DNA of 64,000 nt from Culex pipiens pallens (lineage: Eukaryota > Arthropoda > Insecta > Diptera > Culicidae). Shown here piece after piece: positions 44,810 to 57,107 of this stretch. A program made the position numbers and the translations under genes. The stretch lies in the NCBI RefSeq assembly GCF_016801865.2, contig NC_068938.1:194143909-194207908 (forward strand), read 5' to 3'. Under the pieces are notes generated by a model, which saw only the letters and a program-made list of their open reading frames with translations, did no database searches and was not told the origin of the DNA. Positions within the stretch are counted from its first letter, which is position 1. Each line of letters begins with the position of its first letter.

Positions 44810-47800
44810 GTGAGTTTTAGTTGATTTCGGGTTGACCTTTCTCAAACTTGAAGATTCGTTTCAGACCCGTACAACAAGCTGGCCAACACGAAGAACTCGG
44901 AAGCGATTCGGACGTCGATCGTGAATAGTACGCTGCGAGATTGTGTTCGCAAGATTTGCATCTCCTGCAAGGAGGCCATCCAGAAGGTTCGCGTGTCCAA
45001 CAAGCGGCTGGTGTTCAGCATGACACGCGCCGAGATGAGGGCTTTCTAGTAAGTTGGCTACAAATTCCAGAATTTGTACCGAATTCTTCAACGTCAGCAT
45101 TATCAACGTGCACATGATCGCTCTCTACGAGCTTCTTGAACGCGAGTACAGGAAATGTCCAAAACACGACGTCAAGATTGTCATCGGAGATTTGAACGCT
45201 CAAAACGATTTGGTACTGAGCAGTTCTCTAGGATTTCGGTCATTCGATTTTTTTTGTATTTTTTAATCCGACTGAAACTTTTTTGGTGCCTTCGGTATGC
45301 CCAAAGAAGCCATTTTGCATCATTAGTTTGTCCATATAATTTTCCATACAAATTTGGCAGCTGTCCATACAAAAATGATGTATGAAAATTCAAAAATCTG
45401 TATCTTTTGAAGGAATTTTTTGATCGATTTGGTGTCTTCGGCAAAGTTGTAGGTATGGATACGGACTACACTAGAAAAAAATAATACACGGTAAAAAAAA
45501 TTTGGTGATTTTTTTATTTAACTTTTTGTCACTAAAACTTGATTTACAAAAAAACACTATTTTTAATTTTTTTTATTTTTTGATATGTTTTAGAGGACAT
45601 AAAATGCCAACTTTTCAGAAATTTCCAGGTTGTGCAAAAAATCATTGACCGAGTTATGAATTTTTTAATCAATACTGATTTTTTCAAAAAATCGAAATTT
45701 TGGTCGTAAAAATTTTTCAACTTCATTTTTCGATGTAAAATTAAATTTGCAATCAAAAAGTACTTTAGTGAAATTTTGATAAAGTGCACCGTTTTCAAGT
45801 TATAGCCATATTTAAGTGACTTTTTTGAAAATAGTCGCAGTTTTTCATTTTTTAAAATTAGTGCACATGTTTGCCCAGTTTTGAAAAAAATATTTTTGAA
45901 AAGCTGAGAAAATTCTCTATATTTTGCTTATTCGGACTTTGTTGATACGACCTTTAGTTGCTGAGATATTGCAATGCAAAGGTTTAAAAACAGGAATATT
46001 GATGATTTCTAAGTCTCACCCAAACAACCCACCATTTTCTATCGTCAATATCTTAGCAACTAATGGTCCGATTTTCAATGTTAATATATGAAACATTTGT
46101 GAAATTTTCCGATCTTTTCGAAAAAAATATTTTCAAAATTTTCAAATCAAGACTAACATTTCAAAAAGGCCAAACATTCAATATTACGCCCTTTTAAAAT
46201 GTTAGTCTTGATTTGAAAATTTTGAAAATATTTTTTTCGAAAAGATCGGAAAATTTCACAATTGTTTCATATATTAACATTGAAAATCGGACCATTAGTT
46301 GCTAAGATATTGACGATAGAAAATGGTGGGTTGTTTGGGTGAAACTTAGAAAACATCAATTTTCCTGTTTTTAAACCTTTGCATTGCAATATCTCAGCAA
46401 CTAAAGGTCGTATCAACAAAGTCCGAATAAGCAAAATATAGAGAATTTTCTCAGCTTTTCAAAAATATTTTTTTCAAAACTGGGCAAACATGTGCACTAA
46501 TTTAAAAAAATAAAAAACTGCGACTATTTTCAAAAAAGTCACTTAAATATGGCTATAACTTGAAAACGGTGCACTTTATCAAAATTTCACTAAAGTACTT
46601 TTTGATTGCAAATTTGATTTTACATCGAAAAATGAAGTTGAAAAATTTTACGACCAAAATTTCGATTTTTTGAAAAAATCAGTATTGATTAAAAAATTCA
46701 TAACTCGGTCAATGATTTTTTGCACAACCTGGAAATTTCTGAAAAGTTGGCATTTTATGTCCTCTAAAACATATCAAAAAATAAAAAAAAATAAAAATAG
46801 TGTTTTTTTGTAAATCAAGTTTTAGTGATAAAAAGTTAAATAAAAAAATCACCAAATTTTTTTTACCGTGTATTATTTTTTTCCAGTGTAGTCCGTATCC
46901 ATACCTACAACTTTGCCGAAGACACCAAATCGATCAAAAAATTCCTTAAAAAGATACAGATTTTTGAATTTTCATACATCATTTTTGTATGGACAGCTGC
47001 CAAATTTGTATGGAAAATTATATGGACAAACTAATGATGCAAAATGGCTTCTTTGGGCATACCGAAGGCACCAAAAAAGTTTCAGTCGGATTAAAAAATA
47101 CAAAAATTAAAATTGAAGAAAAAAGACCGATTTCGTAGAGAATTGCTCTACTGTGTCTCGCGGTGACCACTTCCAGTCGTTAGTTAGCACTCCTCGGACA
47201 TATTTGACGTCAGAACCTATCACAGTGCAAACGTTGTCTCGGACAACTATTCGTTAAGAATGCACCAACATTCCGATGAATGTTTTTGAAAGAATGCTGT
47301 CACAAATCTGGAAAATCTCCAATTTTCCTCTGATAAACGTTGCTAATTTTATTTTTTTGACTTCCAGCGAAAAGCAAGGCAAGACCGAGATCCCCGACGA
47401 AAAGACTAAGGCCACCGTCAAGGTCGTGCTCGCCGAAGAGGCACAAAAGTCGTTCCGCGAGCTGTACGCCAACGACGGGAAGCTACTGACCCTGTTGTTC
47501 CCAATCATGGCGACCAGCAGTGCCACGATGCGCCATCCGGTGGATTTGTTCTTCATGAACGTGATTCCGGTGCAGCCGCCGCTGGTCCGGCCGGTACGTC
47601 GCGTCGAAGGGCAGGAGATTCTGGAGCATCCGCAGACGACGATCTTGCGCAATATCCTGATGGCAAACGCCGTGCTGAGATCGATTCTGGTGATGAGTAC
47701 GAAGGATGACGAAGCTTTGGGTGCGATGGACGTTGAGATGAAGAAGGTGTACGAGTCGGCGAAGGGTGGGACTGGGCTGGAGAAGCTGTACCTGGCGTGG

Positions 47801-50800
47801 ATCGATTTGCAGAACTTTGTCGATCAGTCGCTGGACATCAACATGAGTCAGGAGAAGCAGAAGGGACGAGGTTGTGGGCTGAAGCAGATCATCGAGAAGA
47901 AGGAGGGTCTGGTGCGGATGCACATGATGGGGAAACGTGTGAATTATGCGGCCCGCACGGTTATTACGCCGGATCCGAACATCGGAGTTGATGAGATCGG
48001 GATTCCGATCACGTTCGCCAAGAGGCTGACTTATCCGGTGCCGGTTACGCCGTGGAACGTGGCTGAGTTGCGCAAGATGGTGATCAACGGGCCAGACGGA
48101 TATCCGGGGGCGAATATGGTCGAAGATTCCAACGGGCAGGTCAGTAGGATCTCTGGGCATAACGCAACTCATAGGGAATCGATGGCAAAGACGTTGCTAA
48201 CACCGCACAGTTCGAACCAGCAGGGCGTGAAGATCGTCCATCGTCACTTGCTGAGTGGAGACGTGCTACTGCTGAACCGTCAGCCGACCCTTCATCGTCC
48301 CAGTATCATGGCTCACAAGGCCAAGATCCTTCCCGGGGAGAAGATCTTTCGACTGCACTACTCCAACTGCAAGTCTTACAACGCCGATTTCGACGGAGAC
48401 GAAATGAACGCCCACTTCCCGCAGAGCGAGCTGGCTCGCTCAGAAGCCTATAACCTGGTGGCAGTTCCCCATCAATACCTGGTTCCAAAAGACGGAACCC
48501 CCCTGGGCGGTTTAATCCAGGATCACATCGTGTCCGCCGTGAAGCTGTTCATCCGAGGAAAGTTCTTCAACCGCGACGACTACCAACAGCTGGTCTTCCA
48601 AGCCCTAAGCAACCACCGCGGAGACATCGAGCTGCTTCCTCCGACGATCCTCAAACCAGCCCGTCTCTGGTCCGGCAAGCAGATCATTTCGACGATCGTC
48701 AAGAACATCATCCCGCGCGGAATGCCCCACATCAACATGATCGGAACGTCGAAGCTTGGCAACAAGCACTGGCAAACGGCACCGCCGAGACCGTGGACAG
48801 CCGGAGGCACCCCGCTCACCGGCAACCAGATGTCCGAGTCGGAGGTGTTCATAAGAAATGGTGAACTCCTCGTCGGAATCCTCGACAAGAACCACTTTGG
48901 TGCAACTCCGTACGGCTTGATCCACTGCATGTACGAGCTGTACGGCGGAAACTGCTCGACCTTGCTGTTGTCCTCGCTGTCTCGACTGTTCACGTACTAC
49001 CTCCAGTGGGAGGGTTTCACGCTGGGCGTTCGGGACATTCTAGTTCAGAAGCAGGCCGACAAAAAGCGAACCAAGATCATCCAGGAGTGCCGTAAGATCG
49101 GACATTCCGCGGCAGCTGCCGCACTTGACCTCCCACCTGACGTCTCACCAGAAGTCCTGAACGCCAAAATGGAGGAAGCCTACGCCAAGGACCCTAAATT
49201 CCGAGCAATCCTCGATCGCCAGTACAAATCCGCGCTCGATCCGTTCAACAACCAGATCAACGAGGCCTGCATACCCGATGGGTTGATCAGCAAGTTCCCG
49301 GACAACAACCTGCAGCTGATGGTGCAATCCGGAGCGAAGGGTTCCACCGTCAACACGATGCAGATCTCCTGTCTGCTGGGACAGATCGAGTTGGAGGGTA
49401 AGCGACCCCCGTTGATGATCTCCGGCAAGTCGCTGCCCAGCTTTGCCAGTTTTGAGACATCGCCGAAGTCCGGTGGGTTCATTGATGGACGCTTCATGAC
49501 CGGAATCCAGCCGCAGGACTTTTTCTTCCATTGCATGGCAGGTCGTGAGGGTTTGATCGATACCGCCGTCAAGACCAGTCGTTCCGGATATTTGCAGCGT
49601 TGCTTGGTGAAGCATTTGGAGGGGTTGAACGTGAACTATGACATGACCGTGCGGGACAGTGACAACAGTGTGGTTCAGTTCATGTACGGAGAGGACGGGA
49701 TGGACATTTCCAAGGCGCAGTTCATCGAGACGTCAAAGCAGCTACGGTTCTTGGATCTTAATCGGGACGCGATCGTGCGACCGGAGATCACCAAGAAGCT
49801 TGTCAATGAGGATGATCTGAACGAGCAGATCAAGGCGCATCTGAAGAAGGTCAAGGCCTGGAATAAGAAGCAAGGTTCACTGGTACAGAAGCGTAAGATT
49901 TCCGCTTTCGCCAAGTTCTCCGCCGAAACCGCGGAAACTCTTCGCGAAAGCATGAACGATCCTGATCGTCTAAAGTCCAAAACGGGTCGCACTCGTCTGA
50001 CGGAGAAACTGGCCAAAAAGTGGTACAAAATGGACCCGGAGGTCAAGGCCAAATTTTTGCGCAAACACCCACGTTGCCCGGATCCCCTTTTCTCCGTCTT
50101 CCGACCGGACAGCTGCTTCGGTGCCCTCACCGAACACCTCGAAGAGCTCGTCAAAAACTACGAAAAGTCTCAGGAAACCCCACAAGACATGTCCCAACTG
50201 ATGAAGATCAAAAACAGTGGCGCCCTAGCTGCCCCCGGCGAACCCGTCGGTCTCCTCGCCGCCCAATCCATCGGTGAACCGTCCACGCAGATGACGCTGA
50301 ACACGTTCCACTTTGCCGGTCGTGGTGAAATGAACGTCACGCTCGGTATTCCGCGTCTTCGTGAAATCCTCATGCTGGCTTCCAGAAACATCAAAACCCC
50401 GTCCATGGAGATCCCCTTCAAGCCGCACAAGAGTGCCAAGAAGCTGGAAGCGATCGCGGAACGGATGCGGCGCACGCTGAACCGCGTCACGGTGGCGGAC
50501 GTCCTCGAGGACATCAAGGTCAAGTCGCGGCTGGTGTTGAGGCCCTCGCGTGGAATGCAGCACGTGATTCGGTTTTCGTTCCTGCCGCCGGATGCGTACC
50601 AGCATGACTACCGGGTGGGCCCGAAGGAGATTCTGCACTACATGTCGCGCAACTTTTTCCGCCACATGTTCCGGATCATCTTCAAGTCGGCAAAAACGAA
50701 GAATGTGCTGTGAGTATTGGGGATAAAATTTTGGTTCGGAATATTTGGATCGCCGATCTAAATCTTTGGACGATCGTTACAAATGTTTAGATCTACGATC

Positions 50801-53800
50801 CAAAATAACTAGCAAAATATTTAATTATGTTTGTAATGTATATTTAAATAATGATCATCGATCTTTTAATATTCAAAAAATTCAAAATAATTAGGGTTTA
50901 AACTCATAAAATTGTAAAAATCTGGATAACTATAATGGAGCACCCGCAGTCGAGCAGTTTTTGACAGTTCGCTCTATAAGAAATACATTGTAGAAATAAG
51001 CAAAAACTGCTCGAATGGAAGTGCTCCATTCTCAAACACTCTTTCTTCTTGTATAAAATTCAAACAATTCTAAATTAAAAAAAATCAAGTTCAAGTTTAA
51101 AAATAATAAGTTTAAATTTAAACTCAACACAAATTGTAAAATTCAGAAATTAAAAAGCAATCCTAAATCCTTTAAATTCTGCAATCTTAAATATTTAAAA
51201 TCATTATCCTAAATTCATAAATTCTAGGAATAATACATTCTCGAATTAAAAAAAACAACACTAAAATCCTTGCTAAAATCCTGAAATTCTGAATGTTTGA
51301 AATCCTCAAATAAACAAATTAGAGATTTCAAAATTCTTGATTTCTGAAATTCTAAAATTTTAAGGATTCATCAGAACGACCAAAAATTTAATGTTCTTTT
51401 TGAACTCTCCACAAAGTTATAAAATTCAGAAATAAAAACAGAAATCTTAAATCAGATTCTTAAATTTGTAAATTTGAAAATTCCGTAAAATAAAAATTCT
51501 TAAATTCTAAAATTAAATTATAATAAATTCAAAAACTGAAAAAACTTAAATTCTGAGATTATCGAATTCAAAATTTGGTATTTGTGTCTGAAATTTTGAA
51601 ATTTTAAAATGTTTAGGTCAGATTCTTAAATTAAAATTAAATTCCTAATTTAAATTAAAAAAAAACTGAAATTTTAGAACTCAAAAAGTCTAAAATTCTA
51701 AAAATTAAACATTTCTTCAATTCCAAAGTCCTGCAAGTTTGAAATTCTGAAATTTTACAAAATTCTGAAATTTAAAAATAAAAAATTCAAAAAAATCTGG
51801 AATAGAAATTTTTTAAATTCTTGATTTTTGAAATTTTTAAGGTCTGAAGTTCTAAAATTTTTCAATTTAAAAAATTCTAGGTATTTTTTCAAATTCAAAA
51901 TTTTTGAAGTTCAAAATTTTCTACACTCTTTTTGACTCCTGAATTACTACACGTCTTGAGTTCTAAAATTCTACACGTCTTGAGTTCTAAAATTCAAATG
52001 TCCAAAATTTAAAATTAATAATTTCTAAAATTTAAAAATCTTAAAATTCTTGAATTTAAAATTCTAAAATGCTTAAAAATCTAAATAAAATTCTTCTGGT
52101 CTTTAATTCCAAATTATTTGATTCTGAAATTTTACAAGTCTGAAATTCCCAAAATTTAAAAATTATAGGTAAAATTCTAAATTCTGTTATTTTAAATTGA
52201 AAAATGTCATTATTCTTAAATTATAAAATACTTCTAAAACCCTAAAATTCTACAATCCTCAAATTCTAAAACTCTAATATAAAAAAAATTGAAATTCCAA
52301 AAATTTAAAAAATAATTGGAAAACATATATTTTTAGCATTTGAAATTCTACAAAAGTGTGTTTAAAATTCGTAAAATTGAGATGATTAAAAATTCTGGAA
52401 TTAACAAGTTCTACAAGTTTGGAATTAAAAAAAAAAAAGTTCTTTGTTGAATTCTGAACTTTAAAAAACAGAAATAATAGATATCTGAAATTGAAATTAT
52501 AAAATTCTTGATTTTTTTAATTCTACTAGTCTGAAGTTCTAAAATTTTAAAATTTTAAAATTCCTAGGCAAATTTTTCAAATTAAAAATGTCTAAGATTT
52601 GATTTTTTTTATTTTTTTTATTCCTTGTTTTCTGAAAGTCTACACGTCTAATGTTCTGTAATTCTCAAATTTCAAAAATTCTAGGTTAATTCCTTAAATT
52701 TAAAATTTAAAAATCTGAAAATTCTTGCATTTTTAATTCTAAAATTGTAGAAAATCTAAAACTTCGAAATTATTCAGGTATACAATTTTGAATTTTGAAA
52801 TGTAACAAGGCTGAAATTCCAAATTTTAAAAAAATATAGGTAAAATTATTTTTTTTTTAATTGAAAAATCTTAAAAAAAAGCAAAGCAATCCACTTTAAC
52901 GACCCCCGGGTCTTTTGTGGTCTCTGTTGCAAGTTTCTGCTCAATTCTAGGCGTCCGAAGGTTATGTGTGGTGAGTCACCCAAAACCTCTTTTACGCAAA
53001 TGGACCGACGTTTTACTTCCCCATCCGATAAAAGGCCAGGAGGATGAGGCGGGAATCGAACCCGCGCCCCATAGCAACTTAGGGATCGGCAGCCGAAGCC
53101 GCTAACCACAGCGCCACGAGGCCCTACTGAAAAATGTGTGAAAAATTTCATAATTCTTAAATTATAAAACACCTAAAATCTTGAACCATAAAATTATAAA
53201 GTTCAAAAATTAAACTTTTAAAATTTAAAGTTTTTGAATTCCAGAAATTCTTTAAAAAATATTTTTTTCCTATTTTGAAATTTTATATTTCTACAAATTT
53301 TAAAGTGTTTTCAAGAATATTAAAATTATAAAGTTAAGAACTATTTAATTTTCAATAAAATTTTTAAAATTGTGCAATTCAAAGGTTGAATAATTTTTGA
53401 TTTTGAAGTTAAATATCTTCTCAACCAAAACCTTGAACCTTGAATTAGAATGTTTTGAAATTTTGCTATTAAAAAAAACCTATATTATTCAATTCCAAAA
53501 TTGTCAAACTCAAAATTCCAAAATTCGTTGATCTAAAAATCATAAATTTCTAAAATTCAATTTGTTTTTCAGCATCGAAATCGCCCAGGAATCGTCGAAA
53601 AAGGACGCAGCAGACAACAGCGGCGGTGGACCGGAAATTGACGAGCAAGCCGTGGACAGCCACGAACCGGACATGTCCCGGCTGAAGGAAGCCGACGACG
53701 GGGATGCCAGCTCGGAGGACGACGAAGATGGCAACGCGAACGAGGGTGATGCCGATGCGACCGAGTCTCGCCGGAAGAATAAAAAGAGTGACGATGTTGG

Positions 53801-54623
53801 GTACGAGAGTGAGGAGGATGACGATGACGGGGAGGAGGACGAGATGCCAAATTCACCGGAAGGGGAGGAGAATGCTGAAGGACAGGCGGCGAAGGGTGAA
53901 GAAGAGGGTGAAGGTGGGGAGGAGAAGGATGAAGCGTTGGACGTTTCGGACATTCAGCTGAACGAAGACACGGAAAAGATGCTGGTGACCAAGCAGAGTG
54001 ACATGATCAGCGATTACACCTACGACAAGGAGCACTTCCGGTGGGTCCAGGTCAGCTTCCACATGCCGATGAAGTACAAGGACATCGATTTCACCAAGAT
54101 ATTGCGTGAAATCTCAGAAAAGTGCGTCGTCTGGGAGGTCCCGAACATCCGGCGAGCGATCACGTTCCGTCAGAACGATCAACTCCACCTCAAAACGGAC
54201 GGCATCAATGTGTTCGCCATGACCAAGTACGCCGAAATCCTCGACCTGAACCGGATGTACTCCAACGACATCTACGCCGTCGCGCAAACGTACGGCATCG
54301 AGGCGGCCTCGCGCGTCATCGTGAAGGAAGTCCAGAACGTGTTCAAGGTGTACGGTATCGAGATCAACCCGCGTCACCTGCTCCTCGTCGCCGACTACAT
54401 GACCGCGGACGGAACGTTCAAGTCGATGAGTCGAAAGGGCATGGAGGCGAACGTTTCGCCGCTGCAGCAGATTTCGTTCGAATCGTCGATTCAGTTCCTG
54501 AAGGCGGCCACGCTGAAGGGCAACGGAGATCATTTGGATTCGCCGTCGTCGCGGTTGATGGTCGGAAAGCTGTGCAAGAGTGGGACTGGTTCGTTTGGGC
54601 TGTACAACCAGATAAAAGTGTGA
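44308..54623 (+). CDS. RpI1: DNA-directed RNA polymerase I, largest subunit (RPA1), whole gene
   Basis: Catalytic subunit of the nucleolar polymerase that transcribes rRNA genes. Four exons join in frame: 44308-44809, 44865-45048, 47368-50709, 53573-54623 (5079 nt, 1692 residues), the family's usual length. All junctions are GT-AG. Landmarks: N-terminal zinc clamp C65, C68, C75, H78 plus C105/C108; KRVNYAARTV near 417; RQPTLHRPS at 533-541; active-site NADFDGD at 567-573, whose three Asp bind the catalytic Mg; bridge-helix region HCMAGREGLIDTAVKTS near 948; trigger-loop region GEPSTQMTLNTFHFAG near 1195. A long acidic tract, about 1345-1465, sits where Pol I subunits carry such an insert, ahead of the conserved C-terminus. 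There is no Pol II-type heptad tail, which argues for Pol I. The ATG is the first in frame. Confidence in identity is very high. Confidence 0.96.
44865..45048 (+). CDS. RpI1: RPA1 exon 2
   Basis: Encodes residues 168-228 (begins HPYNKLANT, ends MTRAEMRAF plus two bases). Donor GTAAGT at 45049; reading through would hit TAG at once, so the splice is required. Confidence 0.92.
45054..45217 (+). pseudogene. LINE AP-endonuclease fragment
   Basis: The plus-strand frame contains NVSIINVHM, then a LEREYRKCPKHDVKI segment and VIGDLNAQ. This matches the conserved IINVHAP...GDFNA core of APE-type endonucleases of non-LTR retrotransposons (RTE-like by appearance). Only about 55 codons remain and no start or catalytic C-terminus. 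It predates the foldback, which interrupts it. Confidence 0.65.
45218..47148. mobile_element. foldback element R1: near-perfect 1.93-kb inverted duplication
   Basis: Two arms of about 950 bp (45218-46170 and 46188-47148) are almost exactly complementary around an 18-nt spacer. Outer ends GAGCAGTTCTCTAGG and the complement of GAGCAATTCTCTACG; flanked by TACT on both sides (45214-45217, 47149-47152), a 4-bp target duplication. No transposase. Related copies lie at 55960-57879 and 62258-63469. In the RPA1 pre-mRNA it would fold into a long intronic dsRNA. Confidence 0.88.
47368..50709 (+). CDS. RpI1: RPA1 exon 3 (catalytic core)
   Basis: Encodes residues 229-1342: clamp, switch regions, NADFDGD active site (48380-48400), funnel, bridge helix (about 49523-49600), and trigger-loop region (about 50236-50330). 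The open frame extends 5' to an ATG at 47276, but that stretch is intron: it precedes the CTTCCAG acceptor and is A/T-rich. Donor GTGAGT at 50710. Confidence 0.95.
50710..53572 (+). other. RPA1 intron 3, degenerate A/T-rich repeat
   Basis: 2.86-kb intron. Most of 51040-52860 and 53140-53560 is a degenerate repetition of short phrases such as AAATTCTAAAATT and TGAAATT, with no fixed period. A SINE sits at 52870-53127. The acceptor is TTTTTCAG at 53565-53572. Confidence 0.85.
52870..53127 (-). mobile_element. tRNA-derived SINE in RPA1 intron 3
   Basis: On the minus strand it begins with a tRNA-like head (53126 down to about 53040), A box region TGGCGCTGTGGTTAGCGG and B box GGTTCGATTCC. A 170-nt body follows, then a T/A-rich 3' end. 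Short direct repeats TGAAAAAT flank it (52862-52869, 53128-53135). Its GC content stands out from the intron. Confidence 0.8.
53573..54623 (+). CDS. RpI1: RPA1 exon 4 (acidic insert and C-terminus)
   Basis: Encodes residues 1343-1692. The first 120 or so residues are dominated by Asp/Glu; then the conserved region (SEKCVVWEVPNIRRA, EINPRHLLLVADYMT, SFESSIQFLKAATLKG), ending NQIKV-stop. An AATATA hexamer at about 54676 may serve as a weak poly-A signal. Confidence 0.94.
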
Positions 54624-54815
54624 GAGGTGAGTGAGAGTGAGTTTGGCGTGGCCAATTATTTGATTTAAAGTTTCAATATATTTGCTTTTCGTAAAATTAG
54701 ACGAAGGAATTCTTGTTTCCGCAGATATCACCATCCATTTTCTGTGTTTGGTAATTTGACTCAAATTTTATCCTGCCAAGTGCGTCTACAATGAGACAGT
54801 TGAATAACTCCAACT
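54624..54815. other. RPA1 3' flank
   Basis: Presumed 3' UTR and flank; AATATA near 54676 is the only poly-A-like signal. No strong AATAAA in the first 150 nt. Confidence 0.4.
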
Positions 54816-54816
54816 G

Positions 54817-55013
54817 AAGGAGCTATTACCCTATGGCAAACAAACAAACAAAATCGCACTATTTCGTGTTTGGCAGTTTTCCAAACTCGCAAACAAGATA
54901 AACTGTATGCAAGCTGATGTTTCTGCAAACAAATGATGGCGAACAAACAACGCAGACAAACTGTCAAAATGTGCGAATTTGTTTGTTTGTTTGCCATAGT
55001 GTAATAGCTCCTT
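54817..55013. mobile_element. small MITE with GGAGCTATTAC ends
   Basis: Inverted ends AAGGAGCTATTAC(C/A)CTATGG followed by (CAAA) repeats on both arms; about 197 bp. A target duplication is not clear. Confidence 0.75.
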
Positions 55014-55959
55014 AACCAAAAGTGTTTAATTTTCAAAAAATAATTCAAGATAATCAAAAAAAAATGATAAACGAGTCTGGATTGTACGCTTGAAAATGAT
55101 TTTCAAAAAATTATAGGCTATTACAAATTTCATTTAATAGGGTTTATTTAAAAAAAATCCAACTTAAAGCCCTATTTTTAATTTTTTAAGCAGAAAGTAT
55201 TATCAAAATCCTTTATAAATTGTTAAGTTATGTGGTACCATAATAAAACATTTGTGAATTGTTACAGTTTCTTATTTCAAAAATGTATGGAAAAATTAAA
55301 TGAAATAATTTTGTTTTATCTATTTTTAGCCTCTTTTACAGGAAAATTTTGAAAAGCTTTAAGTTTCGTTTACTTAACGAGTTCAACAAATCGATGGCTC
55401 TGTGCTTTCTTGTACTAAACTTGCTGATTTTCCTATCTAGTTAGCATAAGGGAGCACAGAGGCATCAAAATGTAATTTCCTGCAGCAAAACACGTTTTAA
55501 ACATAATTATCTGGTTGAAAATAAATAATAAGAAAAATACAGGGAAATTCTGAACTTCTTTTTGGTTTATTTGAATTGCTTATTTAGGGATACCGTGAAG
55601 AATTTCTCTTGTACCCTTAAAAAGAGAATCATCAACACTTTCCGTCTTCCAATACTATTGGCTATCATTAGAGCGTCCAATTTCCCGTCCCGGGAAAAAA
55701 ATTCCCGGGATTTCTCGATAAAAAATATTTCCCGTTTCGACTCAATTTATTGATCTTATTGAACATACCAGTTCGTTTGAAAATGTCATGTCAAGGTTTA
55801 TTTTAGATAATATTAATTTCTGAAGCATTCACATCTGGGAATAGATCTTGTTTATTTGTTGGGCTACAAAAATTACGATATTATGTAATGAAAATAAACT
55901 ACTGGTAATTTTAAAAAAATGTTTTTGAAAATAGAATTGAAACTAAGCAACCCCTTTCT
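55014..55959. other. AT-rich intergenic stretch
   Basis: 55675-55745 contains CCCGTCCCGGGAAAAAAATTCCCGGG phrases shared in decayed form with 40578-40660. No gene seen. Confidence 0.4.
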
Positions 55960-56426
55960 CCCAAGATCAAAATTGGACTTTTCAGAAAAAATAGGTACAC
56001 GGGAAAAATGGTGATTTTTTAATTAACTTTTATCACAAAAATTCAATTTCCCAAAATTCGTATTTTCCCTAATATTGAATGCTTGGCCCTTTTTTGTGTT
56101 AGGCTTAATTCATTTTTTTTTAATATTGTTTGCGAAAAGACGGGAAAATTTCACGAATGTTTCATATTTAACATTGAAAATCGGACCATTAGTTGCTGAG
56201 ATATCGTTATTAGAAAATGGAGGGTTGTTTGGGTGAAACCTGGTCCAATCTTAAATGTTTCTTAAACGAAATTTTAGGACATTTTCTGAACTTTAAGAAA
56301 AAAATATTTTCAGGAATGGATAATCATGGACACTATTTAAAAAAAATCCTAAAACCGGAATTTGTCGGAGAAAATTTTACATTAATTTATTTTGAGAACA
56401 GTGCACTTAATAAAAAATGTAAAGTA

Positions 56427-57051
56427 CAGTCATCCCACATATTCGGAACACTTTTATGATAATTTGTCAGTAGGATGCCAAAAGTAGCTTTTCTGTCGAC
56501 CTTACTATTTTTAGAACCTTTATTTGGACATTATCTTGCTATTTCACTAGTAAAAGTAGTACTTTTTGAACAAAAACTTCATTTCAAGACTATTTTGTCC
56601 AGAGCAGCAAAACACTGCCTCCAAATGGCCTGTTTCATAATTGTGGGATGTTATTGTGCCTCCCACAATTGTGGAACACCTGAATTTTACTGATATTTAC
56701 ACACAAAAGTTATCAAACCATGTATAAAACATCACTAAGCTTGAGTTTCATTGGTTTCAGTGTGTGAAGTCATTATTTGGTAATTAATATGTACTCCTGA
56801 AGAAATCCAAAGTTTGTTTACATTCGTAAGAAAAAAGTGTTCCGAATTTGTGGATTTCAAGGGTCAAAGTAATTCTTTAAAAACTTCATATAAAAGTTAA
56901 AATTTGCAGATGTTCGATACAGCATTCGAAAGATCGCAAGAAAAGCTTTCAAATGAAGGTAAAAAAGAATCATTAAGTTCAATTATCGATTCGCTATGAT
57001 TTTTTGAACATTGGACAATCTGGAAACCGTTCCGAATATGTGGGATGACTG
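56427..57051. mobile_element. TA-flanked MITE, 625 bp, nested in R2
   Basis: Ends CAGTCATCCCACATATTCGG and its complement, flanked by TA (56425-56426, 57052-57053). The matching stretch of R1 shows AAAGTACTT with a single TA, the empty site. No transposase. Confidence 0.9.
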
Positions 57052-57107
57052 TACTTCTCGATTGCAAATTCGATATTACATAAAAAATAAGGTCTAAAAA
57101 TTTTAAG

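Larger units (their letters stand above)
45049..47367 (+). other. RPA1 intron 2, invaded by transposable elements
   Basis: 2.3-kb intron, GTAAGT to CTTCCAG. Holds a LINE endonuclease remnant (45054-45217), a 1.93-kb foldback (45218-47148) and about 220 nt of other sequence. Both splice sites are intact. Confidence 0.9.

Noticed and set aside
47276..47367. N-terminal extension of the large RPA1 open frame
   Set aside because: This stretch is intron 2: joining exon 2 at 45048 to 47368 restores a conserved tyrosine codon and frame, whereas the extension is A/T-rich and follows no homologous sequence.
47483..48172. 229-codon open frame antisense to RPA1 exon 3
   Set aside because: Shadow of a strongly coding, GC-rich exon; no independent evidence.
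53040..53126. tRNA gene in RPA1 intron 3
   Set aside because: tRNA-like only at the boxes; it continues into a SINE body and is flanked by direct repeats.
53540..53953. serine-rich frame antisense to RPA1 exon 4
   Set aside because: Mirror of the acidic Asp/Glu codon tract on the other strand.
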